A stretch of 26,798 nucleotides of DNA from Caldifarciminota bacterium (GCA_027025255.1 JALVRC010000103.1:1-26798), one strand, 5' to 3'; shown: positions 1 to 6,760, counted from the stretch's first letter. Numbers and translations: made by a program. Notes: a model not told the origin generated them from the letters alone.

Positions 1-36
1 ACTTAATAATAAAAACTTTAAAAAAGCAAAAAAACT

Positions 37-1020
37 TTATTCAATAACAACAAGTTTTTGAGCATACAATCCAGGACCTAAATCCTTCTCTATAATAAGG
101 TTTAAATCCGCATCAAAAATCTTTAAGTAGTTTTCTTCCTTAGCATCAGGAACGGTTATATATATTTCATTAGAACTGTCAAAAGCAAATCCTCCTACTG
201 GTTTTACATTCAGAGGTGAGTTTTTATCCTTTATCCAAGTCAAATCAATAGAATTGTATAAAAGTGTTCCTGTTGCAAAATCTGCAATCAAAACCCTTTC
301 ATCTCTGTCAAGGGCTATCACACTGGCTGAAATACCCAGATCAAGACTGTCTACAACCTCTTCCTTCTCAAGTACATATATCTCACCCATAATATCATTG
401 TAATTACCAGTACACAATACATGTAATCTATGAGCCCTGTCCACTATCATATCTTGAGGATTCATTCCAACCTTAATTGAATCTACTACCTTATCTCTAT
501 TAATTATGTAAACATAACCGTCATTATAATTGAAAGAAGAGTCAAGTCCAGAACATGCAACATAAATAGAAGCCTCTTTACTTACTATTCCTTCAGGCCA
601 TAAACCAACCTTGATTGAATCCTCTATCTTTCCGCTTACAATATCAAGTACATATACATTGCCGCTCTTACTTGCTGTGATATATGCTTTGTTATCTACA
701 AGAACAAAGGCATAAGGATTAGAACCCTGTGGCAAAGGATACCTTAAAAGAGATTTTATATCATCACCAACTGAAAATATCTCAAATGACGGTGTTCCCC
801 CAAACCCTGAGTTAACTACAAAAATACTATCACCTCTCTGTTTAATATCATTAGGCGTTGTTCCTGTGGCTACGGTATTAACATGATAAACACTGTCAGT
901 CAGCGAATACAGTGATATTGTATTTGAAACATTGTTTATTACAACTATTCTCTTCCCTGCCTCTGGAAGCTGTGTGCAGGAAAAAAGCATAAACACAGCA
1001 AAAAAGACACTTCTTTTCAT
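37..1020 (-). CDS. BtuG-like surface lipoprotein, YncE/YVTN-type beta-propeller
   Basis: About 327 residues from the start MKRSVFFAVFMLFSC. A reading frame open ten codons further upstream exists, but AGGAGG at 1025-1030 lies 4 nt before this ATG and fixes the start. The N-terminus is a lipoprotein signal with lipobox Cys at residue 15 (LFSC). The rest is a chain of short beta-propeller blades in the YVTN/YncE style: repeated NxVYVLD-type strands, each followed by DSIKVG-like turns. The gene directly follows the BtuB-like receptor, and its ribosome-binding site overlaps that gene's stop codon. The pair sits behind a cobalamin riboswitch. In Bacteroides, BtuG is a beta-propeller lipoprotein that binds cobalamin at the surface and hands it to BtuB; the same fold, lipidation and position suggest the same role here. 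Fold and lipidation are seen in the sequence; B12 binding is inferred. Confidence 0.75.
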   Translation of the reverse strand: MKRSVFFAVFMLFSCTQLPEAGKRIVVINNVSNTISLYSLTDSVYHVNTVATGTTPNDIKQRGDSIFVVNSGFGGTPSFEIFSVGDDIKSLLRYPLPQGSNPYAFVLVDNKAYITASKSGNVYVLDIVSGKIEDSIKVGLWPEGIVSKEASIYVACSGLDSSFNYNDGYVYIINRDKVVDSIKVGMNPQDMIVDRAHRLHVLCTGNYNDIMGEIYVLEKEEVVDSLDLGISASVIALDRDERVLIADFATGTLLYNSIDLTWIKDKNSPLNVKPVGGFAFDSSNEIYITVPDAKEENYLKIFDADLNLIIEKDLGPGLYAQKLVVIE

Positions 1021-1028
1021 CTTACCTC

Positions 1029-2660
1029 CTATATTTTTATGTTCACCCATATCTTAATGTTCCTTCCCTTTGTAGGGTATCCTCTTACACTTTGATAGGA
1101 TACATCAAAGATGTTGTTAAGCATTATCCCAAACATTAGTTTTTTATATGCCCTTTTATACAGAGCATTAAAAAGTATTACAGCCTTCATATATCTTGTT
1201 GGACCTGTAATCTCTGGTCTGGGAGATATATATATCCATTCAAGACCAGCACCCCTGTATTTAATTGAGCCAACAACTTTTGCCAATGGCCTGTACTGCA
1301 GCTGATATCCTCTGTATAAAGATCTATTTAAAGATGCCTCTAATAAAAACATAAGGCTTTTTATATGAAATTTATAGTAGAGATCAAACCCATACACGTA
1401 TACACGCTCCAGGTTTGTTGGCTCGTAAACACCTTTATTATTTATCCAGGATATATAGTTCTCAATAATTCGTGCATATATAAAACCCTTAAACTGCTCT
1501 AACCTATACCCACATTCAACATCATAACCGTATTCATTCTTAAGAGCAACATTCCCCCTTGCAAAAAGCTCCTCTGGCCAATAGAGTTCATTCATTGTTG
1601 GCATGCGAAAGTTTCTTGAAGCACTTATACTAAAGTTATCCCTTATAAAAGACAAATCCATAAGAATTACAGGCTTATGCCCTATTAACTCTTCAATTCT
1701 AAAAGCACCAGTATAATACTTCCACTGGCTAAATATATAACCTGCTTTTAAGATATGCCTCTTCCTTTGCCCAATTCTTGTAGATTTAGCATACTGATAT
1801 GAATAGGAGGCCCAGAAACTCTTCTTTGATACAGATTTAAGGTTTATGCTTATATCTCCAGACGCATGTGTATCATCCGTATTAAAGTCCTTTGAAATAT
1901 AGTGGTTATAAAAATGCGCACCTGAAAGCTTAACTCTAACATACTCATTTTTATAGACCAAACCATTTAGCTCCATTAAGTCCTTTATACGCGTATTAAG
2001 AAGTTCTGAACCTATGATACCAGGTGATCCAGTATCCATATAAGATGTAAAGTTAACATATTTTATGTTATTCAATCTTGCAAGTGTATAAAATGAGCCC
2101 TTGCTAATATCTGCATTCCTCCATGTATATGTTCTTTCAAACTCATCCCTGTATGTATAGTTGTTTTTTGAGTAGAGTATATCTGTACCAAAGATTAACG
2201 ACGCATTATAAAAGTTCTTTGAAAGGACAAATCCTGCCTCATGTGTTGAAAAACTACCGTAAGAGTAATAAATATACGGTTTTCTTCTAAGGTTAAACGA
2301 TAAAACTCCTCCTATCCCATTGCTTCCAAAATATGAAGATGCACCTGATGGAAAAATAGCAATCCTTCTAAGAAAGGCATTTGGGATATGAATAAGGTTT
2401 GCATAACTTATAGGATTTTCAATCTTTATCCCTTCTAAAAGCAGGGTATTCTCTTCTGTTCCACTGCCTCTAATCCCAAATGACGCAATACCAGCATACG
2501 TTCGTATACTAATACAGCCGCTTTCTCTTAACTCCTGAGATAAATCCCTTGAAAAGTCTGGCTTTACCTCCTTAACACGAGAAAGCAAACTATCCCTTCT
2601 TGCTGTTACTATAATATCCTCTAATGTTATTATACTAAAAAGCTCTATTAAACCTACCAT
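1029..2660 (-). CDS. btuB: TonB-dependent outer-membrane receptor, BtuB-like cobalamin transporter
   Basis: 543 residues. The N-terminus carries a TonB-box-like stretch (EDIIVTARR, about residues 14-22), then a plug domain (about 25-130) with the usual FGIRGSG, LLLEGI and YFGSNGIGGVLSF elements, then alternating beta strands of a 22-strand barrel ending in a GRNIKIWVNIKI strand. It is slightly shorter than E. coli BtuB. The start is fixed by AGGAGG at 2664-2669, 3 nt before the ATG. The signal peptide is odd: only about 12 hydrophobic residues with no basic n-region. It should import corrinoids using TonB-ExbBD energy; those partners are not in the window. Cobalamin as substrate is inferred from the upstream riboswitch and the BtuG-like neighbour. 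Another corrinoid, such as cobinamide, is possible. Confidence 0.85.
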   Translation of the reverse strand: MVGLIELFSIITLEDIIVTARRDSLLSRVKEVKPDFSRDLSQELRESGCISIRTYAGIASFGIRGSGTEENTLLLEGIKIENPISYANLIHIPNAFLRRIAIFPSGASSYFGSNGIGGVLSFNLRRKPYIYYSYGSFSTHEAGFVLSKNFYNASLIFGTDILYSKNNYTYRDEFERTYTWRNADISKGSFYTLARLNNIKYVNFTSYMDTGSPGIIGSELLNTRIKDLMELNGLVYKNEYVRVKLSGAHFYNHYISKDFNTDDTHASGDISINLKSVSKKSFWASYSYQYAKSTRIGQRKRHILKAGYIFSQWKYYTGAFRIEELIGHKPVILMDLSFIRDNFSISASRNFRMPTMNELYWPEELFARGNVALKNEYGYDVECGYRLEQFKGFIYARIIENYISWINNKGVYEPTNLERVYVYGFDLYYKFHIKSLMFLLEASLNRSLYRGYQLQYRPLAKVVGSIKYRGAGLEWIYISPRPEITGPTRYMKAVILFNALYKRAYKKLMFGIMLNNIFDVSYQSVRGYPTKGRNIKIWVNIKI

Positions 2661-2666
2661 TAACCT

Positions 2667-2699
2667 CCTTTATTCTCTCTTGTGCGGAAAGAATAAAAG
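2667..2699 (-). promoter_or_regulatory. Hairpin that sequesters the btuB ribosome-binding site
   Basis: On the minus strand the segment 2699-2690 can pair with 2676-2667 to give ten base pairs including one G-U, with a 13-nt loop. The 3' arm includes three of the six bases of the AGGAGG Shine-Dalgarno at 2664-2669. It lies directly after the cobalamin aptamer, so it is the probable expression platform acting on translation. There is no U-run, so it does not look like a terminator. Pairing is seen; the switching role is inferred. Confidence 0.6.
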
Positions 2700-2840
2700 T
2701 CTGATTTTACTGGAAAGGTCTCCTGGCTCGCGATTCATCCTACTTTCCAGCCTTCCCGCATAAGCAGTGGCTTAGTTGGATTTCGTCCTCGCTCACAGTG
2801 GCGCCAACCGCGGCTGATTCTCACAGCACTTCCCTTGACT
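2700..2840 (-). ncRNA. Cobalamin riboswitch (B12 aptamer)
   Basis: Read on the minus strand, this leader contains the B12 box GAGCCAGGAGACC (2729-2717), the conserved GCCACTGTGAGCGAGG block (about 2801-2786), and the AGGATGAA segment. An 8-bp stem, CTGGAAAG (2750-2743) with CTTTCCAG (2717-2710), encloses the B12 box. These are the hallmark elements of the adenosylcobalamin-type aptamer. It lies between a strong promoter and the BtuB-like gene, so bound cobalamin should shut off expression of the uptake operon. The aptamer call is firm; the exact boundaries are approximate. Confidence 0.93.
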
Positions 2841-2852
2841 TCCAGCAAACAT

Positions 2853-2880
2853 ATTATACACATTTTGCGCGTGCTGTCAA
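2853..2880 (-). promoter_or_regulatory. Sigma-70-type promoter of the btuB operon
   Basis: TTGACA at 2880-2875 and TATAAT at 2858-2853 on the minus strand, both perfect consensus, 16 nt apart. The predicted start is near 2846, just before the riboswitch. Confidence 0.85.
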
Positions 2881-2901
2881 GAAAAAAATTCACCCTACAA
2901 C

Positions 2902-2940
2902 AAAAAAATGTAGCACAGACAGGAATGTTTGTGCTACATT
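2902..2940 (-). terminator. Intrinsic terminator of the AAA ATPase gene, built from a dispersed hairpin repeat
   Basis: Starting 12 nt after the ATPase stop codon, a 15-bp stem (2940-2926 with 2921-2907, one G-U) closes a 4-nt loop (TTCC on the minus strand). On the minus strand it runs into seven T residues, the classical intrinsic terminator form. The core is the same CACAGACA/GGAA/TGTYTGTG element found at 4880-4906 and 4915-4941, so a repeat copy seems to serve as the terminator. Confidence 0.75.
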
Positions 2941-2952
2941 AAAAATATGGAC

Positions 2953-4446
2953 TTAAACATTCTTTGCAGAAGGTGGTAAAAGGAATAGGAATATCTCCAC
3001 AGGCATAACAATTGTCTCACCTTTTTCTCCCACATCCTCTTTACTGAGGATAATATATCTCTTTACTGGCTCAATCTTCTTTATTATCTTTTCGCCAGTC
3101 ATGTTTCTGTATTTTATCTCTATCCCAAGATATCCCCTCTTTTGTTTTATAATTGCATCAATCTCCCGCCTGCTCTTATCATAGTAATGCCATAGAAATG
3201 TCCTCACTGCTCTCATAAATGGTATCTCTCCATGCATTAAAAGATGAGAAATAACCATTCCCTCTACTATCTTGCTCTTAAGATCCTCATCCTGCATCGT
3301 CTCAGTAATTATGTCCCATACCTCTTCTCCTTTAAGATAAGCCTTAACTGAATGAAAAACCATTGGATCAAAAAAATAAACCTTTTTCTCACCCTTTAAC
3401 TTTGGCTCTTTCTTATTAAAATCATACGGATAGAGGACAAAACTTATAAAGGCATGCTCCAGGTATTCAAGATAATCAATCGTGGTAATGTGGTTCCTCT
3501 CTATCTCTCGAGAAAGTTTAGAGAAGCTGAACCGTGAGCCGTAGCGGTTTATAATAGCTTTAAAAAGCTGCCTTGCTATTGTTTCCTGCCTCTGGAGACG
3601 GGAGAGGTCTCCTAAAACATCCCTTATGAATATTTCGCTTACCCAGGGCTCTATCGTATCTTTACCCTTTATATAACGATTGGAAAAATAGTGGTTTATA
3701 ACCCCTGGAAATCCACCAGTCATTAGATAAATTCTAAATAGGTAGCTCAGCTCTCTTTTAAAAGGAAGAACCTTCTTGAGCATATTTTTTATATCTTTCA
3801 TAGAAAAGAGCTCTACAGAACACTCCATTAGAAGAGGTTTCAATCTTTTAAAAGCATCCCTTAATCCCTGTGTTTGAATGTATTCTGCTATCCAGTCAAT
3901 GGATTGGATAGCAAATGCTCTAAATGAAAGAGGCTTTATATAGTATTCATTGCCCTCAAGGCCCCTTCCCGGCAATAGTTCACCCTTCTCTTTAAGCTTA
4001 ACTGCACTTGAGCCTGTTGCGAGGATTATTCCCCTCTGGGTTATACCTATATCAGCCATATACTTCAATTCCATGCTCCAGTCATCTATTGAGGTAATCT
4101 CATCCAGAAACAGATATATCTCAGTAGCATCGCCTGTCATATCAAGAAAATACTCTATCGCATGTCTCATCTCTCTACGGGAAGTAAAGAAATCTAAAGA
4201 AAGGTAAAGAATATTCTCAGGGGATACACCCCTTTGTATAAGCTTTCTTGCCATATCCTTAAGATAGGTGGTTTTGCCTACCTGTCTTGGACCCCTGAGG
4301 ATATATATGCCTTTCTTTTTAAGATCTATCCATCTACGTTCAAAGAAGATAGGGTGAACCTTCTTAAGGTTCAGATCATAACGAAAAAAATCTGCTCCGT
4401 CTCTCCACCAGGGGTTTTGAGCGATTATATTAGCTATCTTTACCAT
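2953..4446 (-). CDS. AAA (AAA_14) ATPase with DUF4143 and a PD-(D/E)XK-like C-terminus
   Basis: 497 residues, no signal peptide, cytoplasmic. Walker A is GPRQVGKT at 52-59, Walker B is IYLFLDEIT at 110-118, and a sensor-like LATGSSA follows at 142-148. The C-terminus holds a DUF4143-type region with a nuclease-like D...ExK pattern: EID ending at Asp430, then EIK at 443-445. Proteins of this family are very common in anaerobes and candidate phyla, often as solitary and variable genes, and their function is poorly known; roles as toxin-like or mobile ATPases are speculation. No good Shine-Dalgarno precedes the ATG at 4446, while a perfect 24-bp palindrome lies 31-54 nt upstream. The gene stands alone between repeat-rich DNA and a repeat-derived terminator, which fits an accessory, laterally acquired gene. 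Confidence 0.85.
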   Translation of the reverse strand: MVKIANIIAQNPWWRDGADFFRYDLNLKKVHPIFFERRWIDLKKKGIYILRGPRQVGKTTYLKDMARKLIQRGVSPENILYLSLDFFTSRREMRHAIEYFLDMTGDATEIYLFLDEITSIDDWSMELKYMADIGITQRGIILATGSSAVKLKEKGELLPGRGLEGNEYYIKPLSFRAFAIQSIDWIAEYIQTQGLRDAFKRLKPLLMECSVELFSMKDIKNMLKKVLPFKRELSYLFRIYLMTGGFPGVINHYFSNRYIKGKDTIEPWVSEIFIRDVLGDLSRLQRQETIARQLFKAIINRYGSRFSFSKLSREIERNHITTIDYLEYLEHAFISFVLYPYDFNKKEPKLKGEKKVYFFDPMVFHSVKAYLKGEEVWDIITETMQDEDLKSKIVEGMVISHLLMHGEIPFMRAVRTFLWHYYDKSRREIDAIIKQKRGYLGIEIKYRNMTGEKIIKKIEPVKRYIILSKEDVGEKGETIVMPVEIFLFLLPPSAKNV

Positions 4447-4476
4447 CTGGATAAAACAATATCCATATTTACTGCC

Positions 4477-4500
4477 ATTTGGTTATTGCAATAACCAAAT
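4477..4500. promoter_or_regulatory. 24-bp perfect palindrome upstream of the AAA ATPase gene, candidate operator
   Basis: The half-site ATTTGGTTATTG is followed at once by its exact reverse complement, giving a dyad with no spacer. It sits 31-54 bp upstream of the ATPase ATG. On the minus strand a TTGCAA inside it is 18 nt from TATGGA, a weak promoter-like pair that the palindrome would overlap. A dimeric repressor site is the likeliest reading; a cruciform or recombination site is also possible. Confidence 0.55.
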
Positions 4501-4664
4501 ATGCACTTTTTACACATATCACTCTCATTATCAGTTGCTCTCTCATGCAACACCTTTTCATATTTATCACACATACCTGACAGTATACACATACAAAATG
4601 AGATGTCAAGCATTTTATTTTAACTAAAATATGAAAAGTATCTTTTAAAAAAGATGAATCCTGC

Positions 4665-4695
4665 CCCTCCCCCCTCCCGAAGGGAGGGGGGAGGG
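4665..4695. repeat. Perfect 14-bp C/G hairpin
   Basis: CCCTCCCCCCTCCC at 4665-4678 pairs exactly with 4682-4695 around a GAA loop. It resembles the shorter hairpin at 4766-4788 and belongs to the same class of C-rich palindromes. There is no T-run on the minus side, so a terminator role is doubtful. Confidence 0.75.
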
Positions 4696-4711
4696 AGTAG
4701 TTCTTACTTCC

Positions 4712-4788
4712 CACTTCTCAGTTCTTACTTCTTTTGGCGCAGCTAAAAGCTCCCCTTCTCCCTAACCCTCCCCCCAGAGGGGGGAGGG
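4712..4788. repeat. Dispersed repeat R1 (copy 1 of a 69-bp element plus hairpin)
   Basis: Bases 4712-4780 match 5169-5237 with a single difference (68 of 69). The unit contains two hairpins. One is CTTTTGGC (4731-4738) with GCTAAAAG (4742-4749) around GCA. The other is CCCTCCCCCC (4766-4775) with GGGGGGAGGG (4779-4788) around AGA; only this copy has that second stem intact. It looks like a small palindromic or REP-like element. Confidence 0.8.
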
Positions 4789-4879
4789 AATAGATCTTAC
4801 TTCTATTTCTTCTAATACCTGCCTTACTTTTCTCTTTTCTTAAAAGTTTTAAGGCTTAAACCTACGTTAATGCCTAAAT

Positions 4880-4906
4880 CACAGGCAGGAATGCCTGTGC
4901 TACGTT
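4880..4906. repeat. CACAGRCA hairpin repeat, copy 2
   Basis: CACAGGCA-GGAA-TGCCTGTG followed by CTACGTT. Compared with the copies at 2907-2940 and 4915-4941, the G/C pair in the stem is changed on both arms, so base pairing is kept. The left flank that pairs in copy 1 is degenerate here. Confidence 0.7.
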
Positions 4907-4914
4907 AAAAAATA

Positions 4915-4941
4915 CACAGACAGGAATGTCTGTGCTACATT
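4915..4941. repeat. CACAGRCA hairpin repeat, copy 3
   Basis: CACAGACA-GGAA-TGTCTGTG followed by CTACATT, nearly identical to the core and right flank of the copy at 2907-2940. It is placed only 15 bp from copy 2 and in the same orientation. Confidence 0.7.
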
Positions 4942-5168
4942 CATGCCTTCGGACTTTTTTTGCGGAGAGATGAAAATCTTGTCAAATCTTTTTTCGTTGA
5001 ATCTGTTTTTATGCTGAATCTTAAACTTCTTGCTTTTCCATTGTATTTTAATTGCACATGTTTGTTAAATTCTTTTTCATTCCTCTTTCCCAATTTCATC
5101 AATTTGTCAATTCCTTTCAAATCCCTTTGTGGGAGAGAATAAAAGAGAGGGGTGTAGATCTTAGTTCT

Positions 5169-5237
5169 CACTTCTCAGTTCTTACTTCTTTTGGCGCAGC
5201 TAAAAGCTCCCCCTCTCCCTAACCCTCCCCCCAGAGG
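5169..5237. repeat. Dispersed repeat R2 (copy 2 of the 69-bp element)
   Basis: One mismatch to 4712-4780. It keeps the CTTTTGGC/GCTAAAAG stem (5188-5195 with 5199-5206), but the C-rich hairpin is cut short: after CCAGAGG it continues into unrelated sequence. Just upstream, GGGAGAGAAT and AGAGAGG (about 5131-5150) are shared with the third relative at 6670-6752. Confidence 0.75.
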
Positions 5238-5329
5238 AGGGCTTTTAAGATTTTTTTCGAACGAAATAACAGTGATTACGTTCCACTTATATTAAAAATA
5301 TCCTTCGTTATTTTCTTCTAATTTTTTTC

Positions 5330-5494
5330 TTATTCAATCTTCTCCTCTTTTTTTTTTTTTTTTTCCTTAACATCATTTTCTGCTACCCGAACAACCAATT
5401 TAAATAATTCTATTGAAACATTTATTCCCTTCGTCGGATATTGAACCTCACAAGGCTCATTAATATTTATTCTTGGTCTATCTATTTTTTTCAC
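5330..5494 (-). CDS. Possible small protein of 54 residues, unknown
   Basis: A GTG at 5494 opens a 54-codon frame to TAA at 5332-5330. The product begins with a basic stretch, has a plausible amphipathic middle (SIELFKLVVRV) and ends in a lysine/glutamate tail partly encoded by 17 consecutive A. GGGGAG precedes the GTG, but it belongs to the hairpin repeat at 5495-5521 and is very close to the start codon. The frame could be the remnant of a longer gene truncated by that repeat. I do not recognise it, and the homopolymer makes it prone to slippage or sequencing error. Confidence 0.25.
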   Translation of the reverse strand: MKKIDRPRININEPCEVQYPTKGINVSIELFKLVVRVAENDVKEKKKKKEEKIE

Positions 5495-5521
5495 CCTCCC
5501 CTCTATCAAAAAGAGGGGAGG
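5495..5521 (-). repeat. Perfect 10-bp hairpin downstream of the lipoprotein gene
   Basis: CCTCCCCTCT at 5495-5504 pairs with 5512-5521 around a 7-nt loop. It lies 38 nt past the stop codon of the lipoprotein at 5560-6282 and could stabilise or end that transcript. There is no T-run after it on the minus strand, so termination is uncertain. Confidence 0.6.
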
Positions 5522-5559
5522 ACAAGATAAAAGAAAAAGTTAATGTTAACTTTTCCCCT

Positions 5560-6282
5560 TTAATATTTAGATTCTTCCCTACACACCCCTTTACCTGGGA
5601 CTTTACCATTCTTATCTGTCTTTATAAGCCAGATATCCTCCTTACCAGCACCATAAGACTCTGTTTTTCCTACTATAATATATCCACTATCTGGAGTTTG
5701 TTGAACCGCATAACTATAACTATCTTCTTTCCCACCATAAGCCTTTTCCCACTCCACACTACCATTTTTATCTGTCTTTATAAGATATATATCCCTTTCT
5801 CCATCACCATAAAGTATTGTCTCCCCTATTAAGACATACCCACCGTCTAAAGTCTGTTGAACTGAATAGCCTACACTACCTTCTTTTCCTCCAAAGGTCT
5901 TATCCCACTCCTTATTACCGTTCTTATCTGTCTTTATAAGCCACACATAAGAATGTGTACTTCCTACTATAATAAAACCGCCATCTTTGGTCTGTTGAAC
6001 TGAATAGCCTACATCCAAATCATTTCCACCAAAGGTTTTATCCCACTCCTTGTTCCCTTTCTCATCAGTCTTTATAAGCCAAACATCGCTTCCACCTGCA
6101 CCATAAGATTCTGTGCTTCCCACAATGATATATCCTCCATCTGTGGTCTGTTGAACTGAATAGCCTACATCTGCATCACTTCCACCAAACGTCTTTGTCC
6201 AACCATTAACTGCTTTACCTTTGCAGGAAAAAAGGGTTACTGCTACTACTGATACTATCAAATATATCCATCCTTTTTTCAT
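5560..6282 (-). CDS. Repeat-containing lipoprotein with GGYIIVGST-type beta-propeller repeats
   Basis: 240 residues. Signal peptide with lipobox Cys at residue 20 (TLFSC), so it should be lipid-anchored outside the inner membrane. After that come four copies of a roughly 45-50-residue unit with the pattern W-KTFGG, GYSVQQT-DGGYIIVG, WLIKTD-NGN. The second unit lacks the short GAGGSD-like insert present in the others. Such repeats form beta-propeller blades in many secreted proteins of unknown function. Four blades is few, and the end (VPGKGVCREESKY) departs from the repeat, so the protein may be a shortened member. AGGAGG at 6288-6293 sits 5 nt before the ATG. It follows a consensus promoter and an unusually long leader with a 10-bp tandem repeat. 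Confidence 0.85.
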   Translation of the reverse strand: MKKGWIYLIVSVVAVTLFSCKGKAVNGWTKTFGGSDADVGYSVQQTTDGGYIIVGSTESYGAGGSDVWLIKTDEKGNKEWDKTFGGNDLDVGYSVQQTKDGGFIIVGSTHSYVWLIKTDKNGNKEWDKTFGGKEGSVGYSVQQTLDGGYVLIGETILYGDGERDIYLIKTDKNGSVEWEKAYGGKEDSYSYAVQQTPDSGYIIVGKTESYGAGKEDIWLIKTDKNGKVPGKGVCREESKY

Positions 6283-6612
6283 TGCTACCTCCTTTTATTT
6301 GTTTCTTATAATTGAATTTAAAAAAATAACCTCCTTCTAAAAAGAACATACTCTCGCATCCCTTTACTCTTACATACTTCACCTCCTTTGTTGTATGGGT
6401 TATGTTAATAATGCCTCCATACTAAATTTTTTCTATTAAAAATAATATGAAGGTATCTTATAAATTTTTTGTTTGTTGGTTGATTAAATAAACTGCCTAC
6501 CTGCCCTGAGTGGGGCATACCCCATTCACGCCGCGTAAAGCCGCGTAAAGCCGCGTAAAGCCGCGTAAAGCCGCGTAAATAAACCTATTGTTTATTATAG
6601 GCTGCATATTTT
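6283..6612 (-). other. Long leader of the lipoprotein gene
   Basis: From the predicted start near 6606 to the ATG, about 320 nt carry no clear gene. On the minus strand they hold the five-unit 10-bp tandem repeat, a TGGGG/CCCCA hairpin (6511-6524), and three AGGAGG sequences (6387-6382, 6335-6330, 6293-6288). The first is followed 6 nt later by ATGTAA (6375-6370), a start codon directly followed by a stop. Only the last AGGAGG serves the lipoprotein. The others may be chance or traces of a lost gene. Confidence 0.5.
6531..6580. repeat. Tandem repeat, five units of 10 bp
   Basis: Five consecutive copies of CCGCGTAAAG; the last ends in T instead of G. The unit is GC-rich in an AT-rich intergenic region, and 10 bp is close to one helical turn, so all units present the same DNA face. 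It lies in the leader of the lipoprotein mRNA. It is not a CRISPR, because there are no spacers. Confidence 0.9.
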
Positions 6613-6640
6613 ATTATATGCTAGATTTTATGCATGTCAA
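6613..6640 (-). promoter_or_regulatory. Sigma-70-type promoter upstream of the lipoprotein gene
   Basis: TTGACA at 6640-6635 and TATAAT at 6618-6613 on the minus strand, 16 nt apart, both perfect. A second TATAAT lies at 6599-6594. Confidence 0.75.
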
Positions 6641-6669
6641 GTATTTGCACTGTGCTTAATTTTTCCTTT

Positions 6670-6752
6670 ATTCTCTCTTCCCCCTCTGGGGGGAGAGAAT
6701 GAAAGAGAGGAGGGATAGTTATTAGTTCTCACTTCTTTTGCGTAGCAAAAAG
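6670..6752. repeat. Dispersed repeat R3, diverged relative of R1/R2
   Basis: Two hairpins. The first has ATTCTCTC (6670-6677) with GAGAGAAT (6693-6700) and an inner CCCCC/GGGGG stem. The second has CTTTTGC (6735-6741) with GCAAAAAG (6745-6752) around GTA. The second corresponds to CTTTTGGC/GCTAAAAG of R1 and R2, changed on both arms so that it still pairs. The part between (GAGAGAAT, AAAGAGAGG, TTAGTTCTCACTTCT) matches the sequence just before R2. It lies directly downstream of the 395-residue gene and may end or stabilise that mRNA. Confidence 0.65.
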
Positions 6753-6760
6753 CACCTCAA

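Larger units (their letters stand above)
4501..5559. other. Gene-poor, repeat-dense interval between the ATPase and lipoprotein genes
   Basis: Across nearly 1.1 kb I find no gene with good coding support except a weak 54-codon candidate at 5330-5494. The stretch holds C/G-rich perfect hairpins (4665-4695, 4766-4788, 5495-5521), two near-identical 69-bp repeats, two CACAGRCA hairpin repeats and a run of 17 T at 5348-5364. It looks like a landing zone for small non-autonomous palindromic elements. The part 4501-4660 shows nothing I can name. Confidence 0.7.

Noticed and set aside
1..36. Terminator after the BtuG-like gene
   Set aside because: T-rich on the minus strand, but I find no convincing stem, and the window ends.
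4682..4695. G-quadruplex in the G-rich arm
   Set aside because: The G-runs are fused in the centre with no loop, and the perfect hairpin explains the sequence better.
4469..4714. 81-codon open frame on the minus strand upstream of the ATPase
   Set aside because: Its start lies past the C-rich hairpin and it runs through the 24-bp palindrome; composition is that of repeat DNA, with no ribosome-binding site.
4941..5171. 76-codon open frame on the minus strand
   Set aside because: Starts next to repeat R2, has no ribosome-binding site and no family-like pattern. An opposite frame of similar length is equally open.
5473..5832. 119-codon plus-strand frame
   Set aside because: Mostly the antisense of the lipoprotein repeats; the repeat structure keeps the antisense frame open.
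6531..6580. CRISPR array
   Set aside because: Direct 10-bp units with no spacers and no cas genes.
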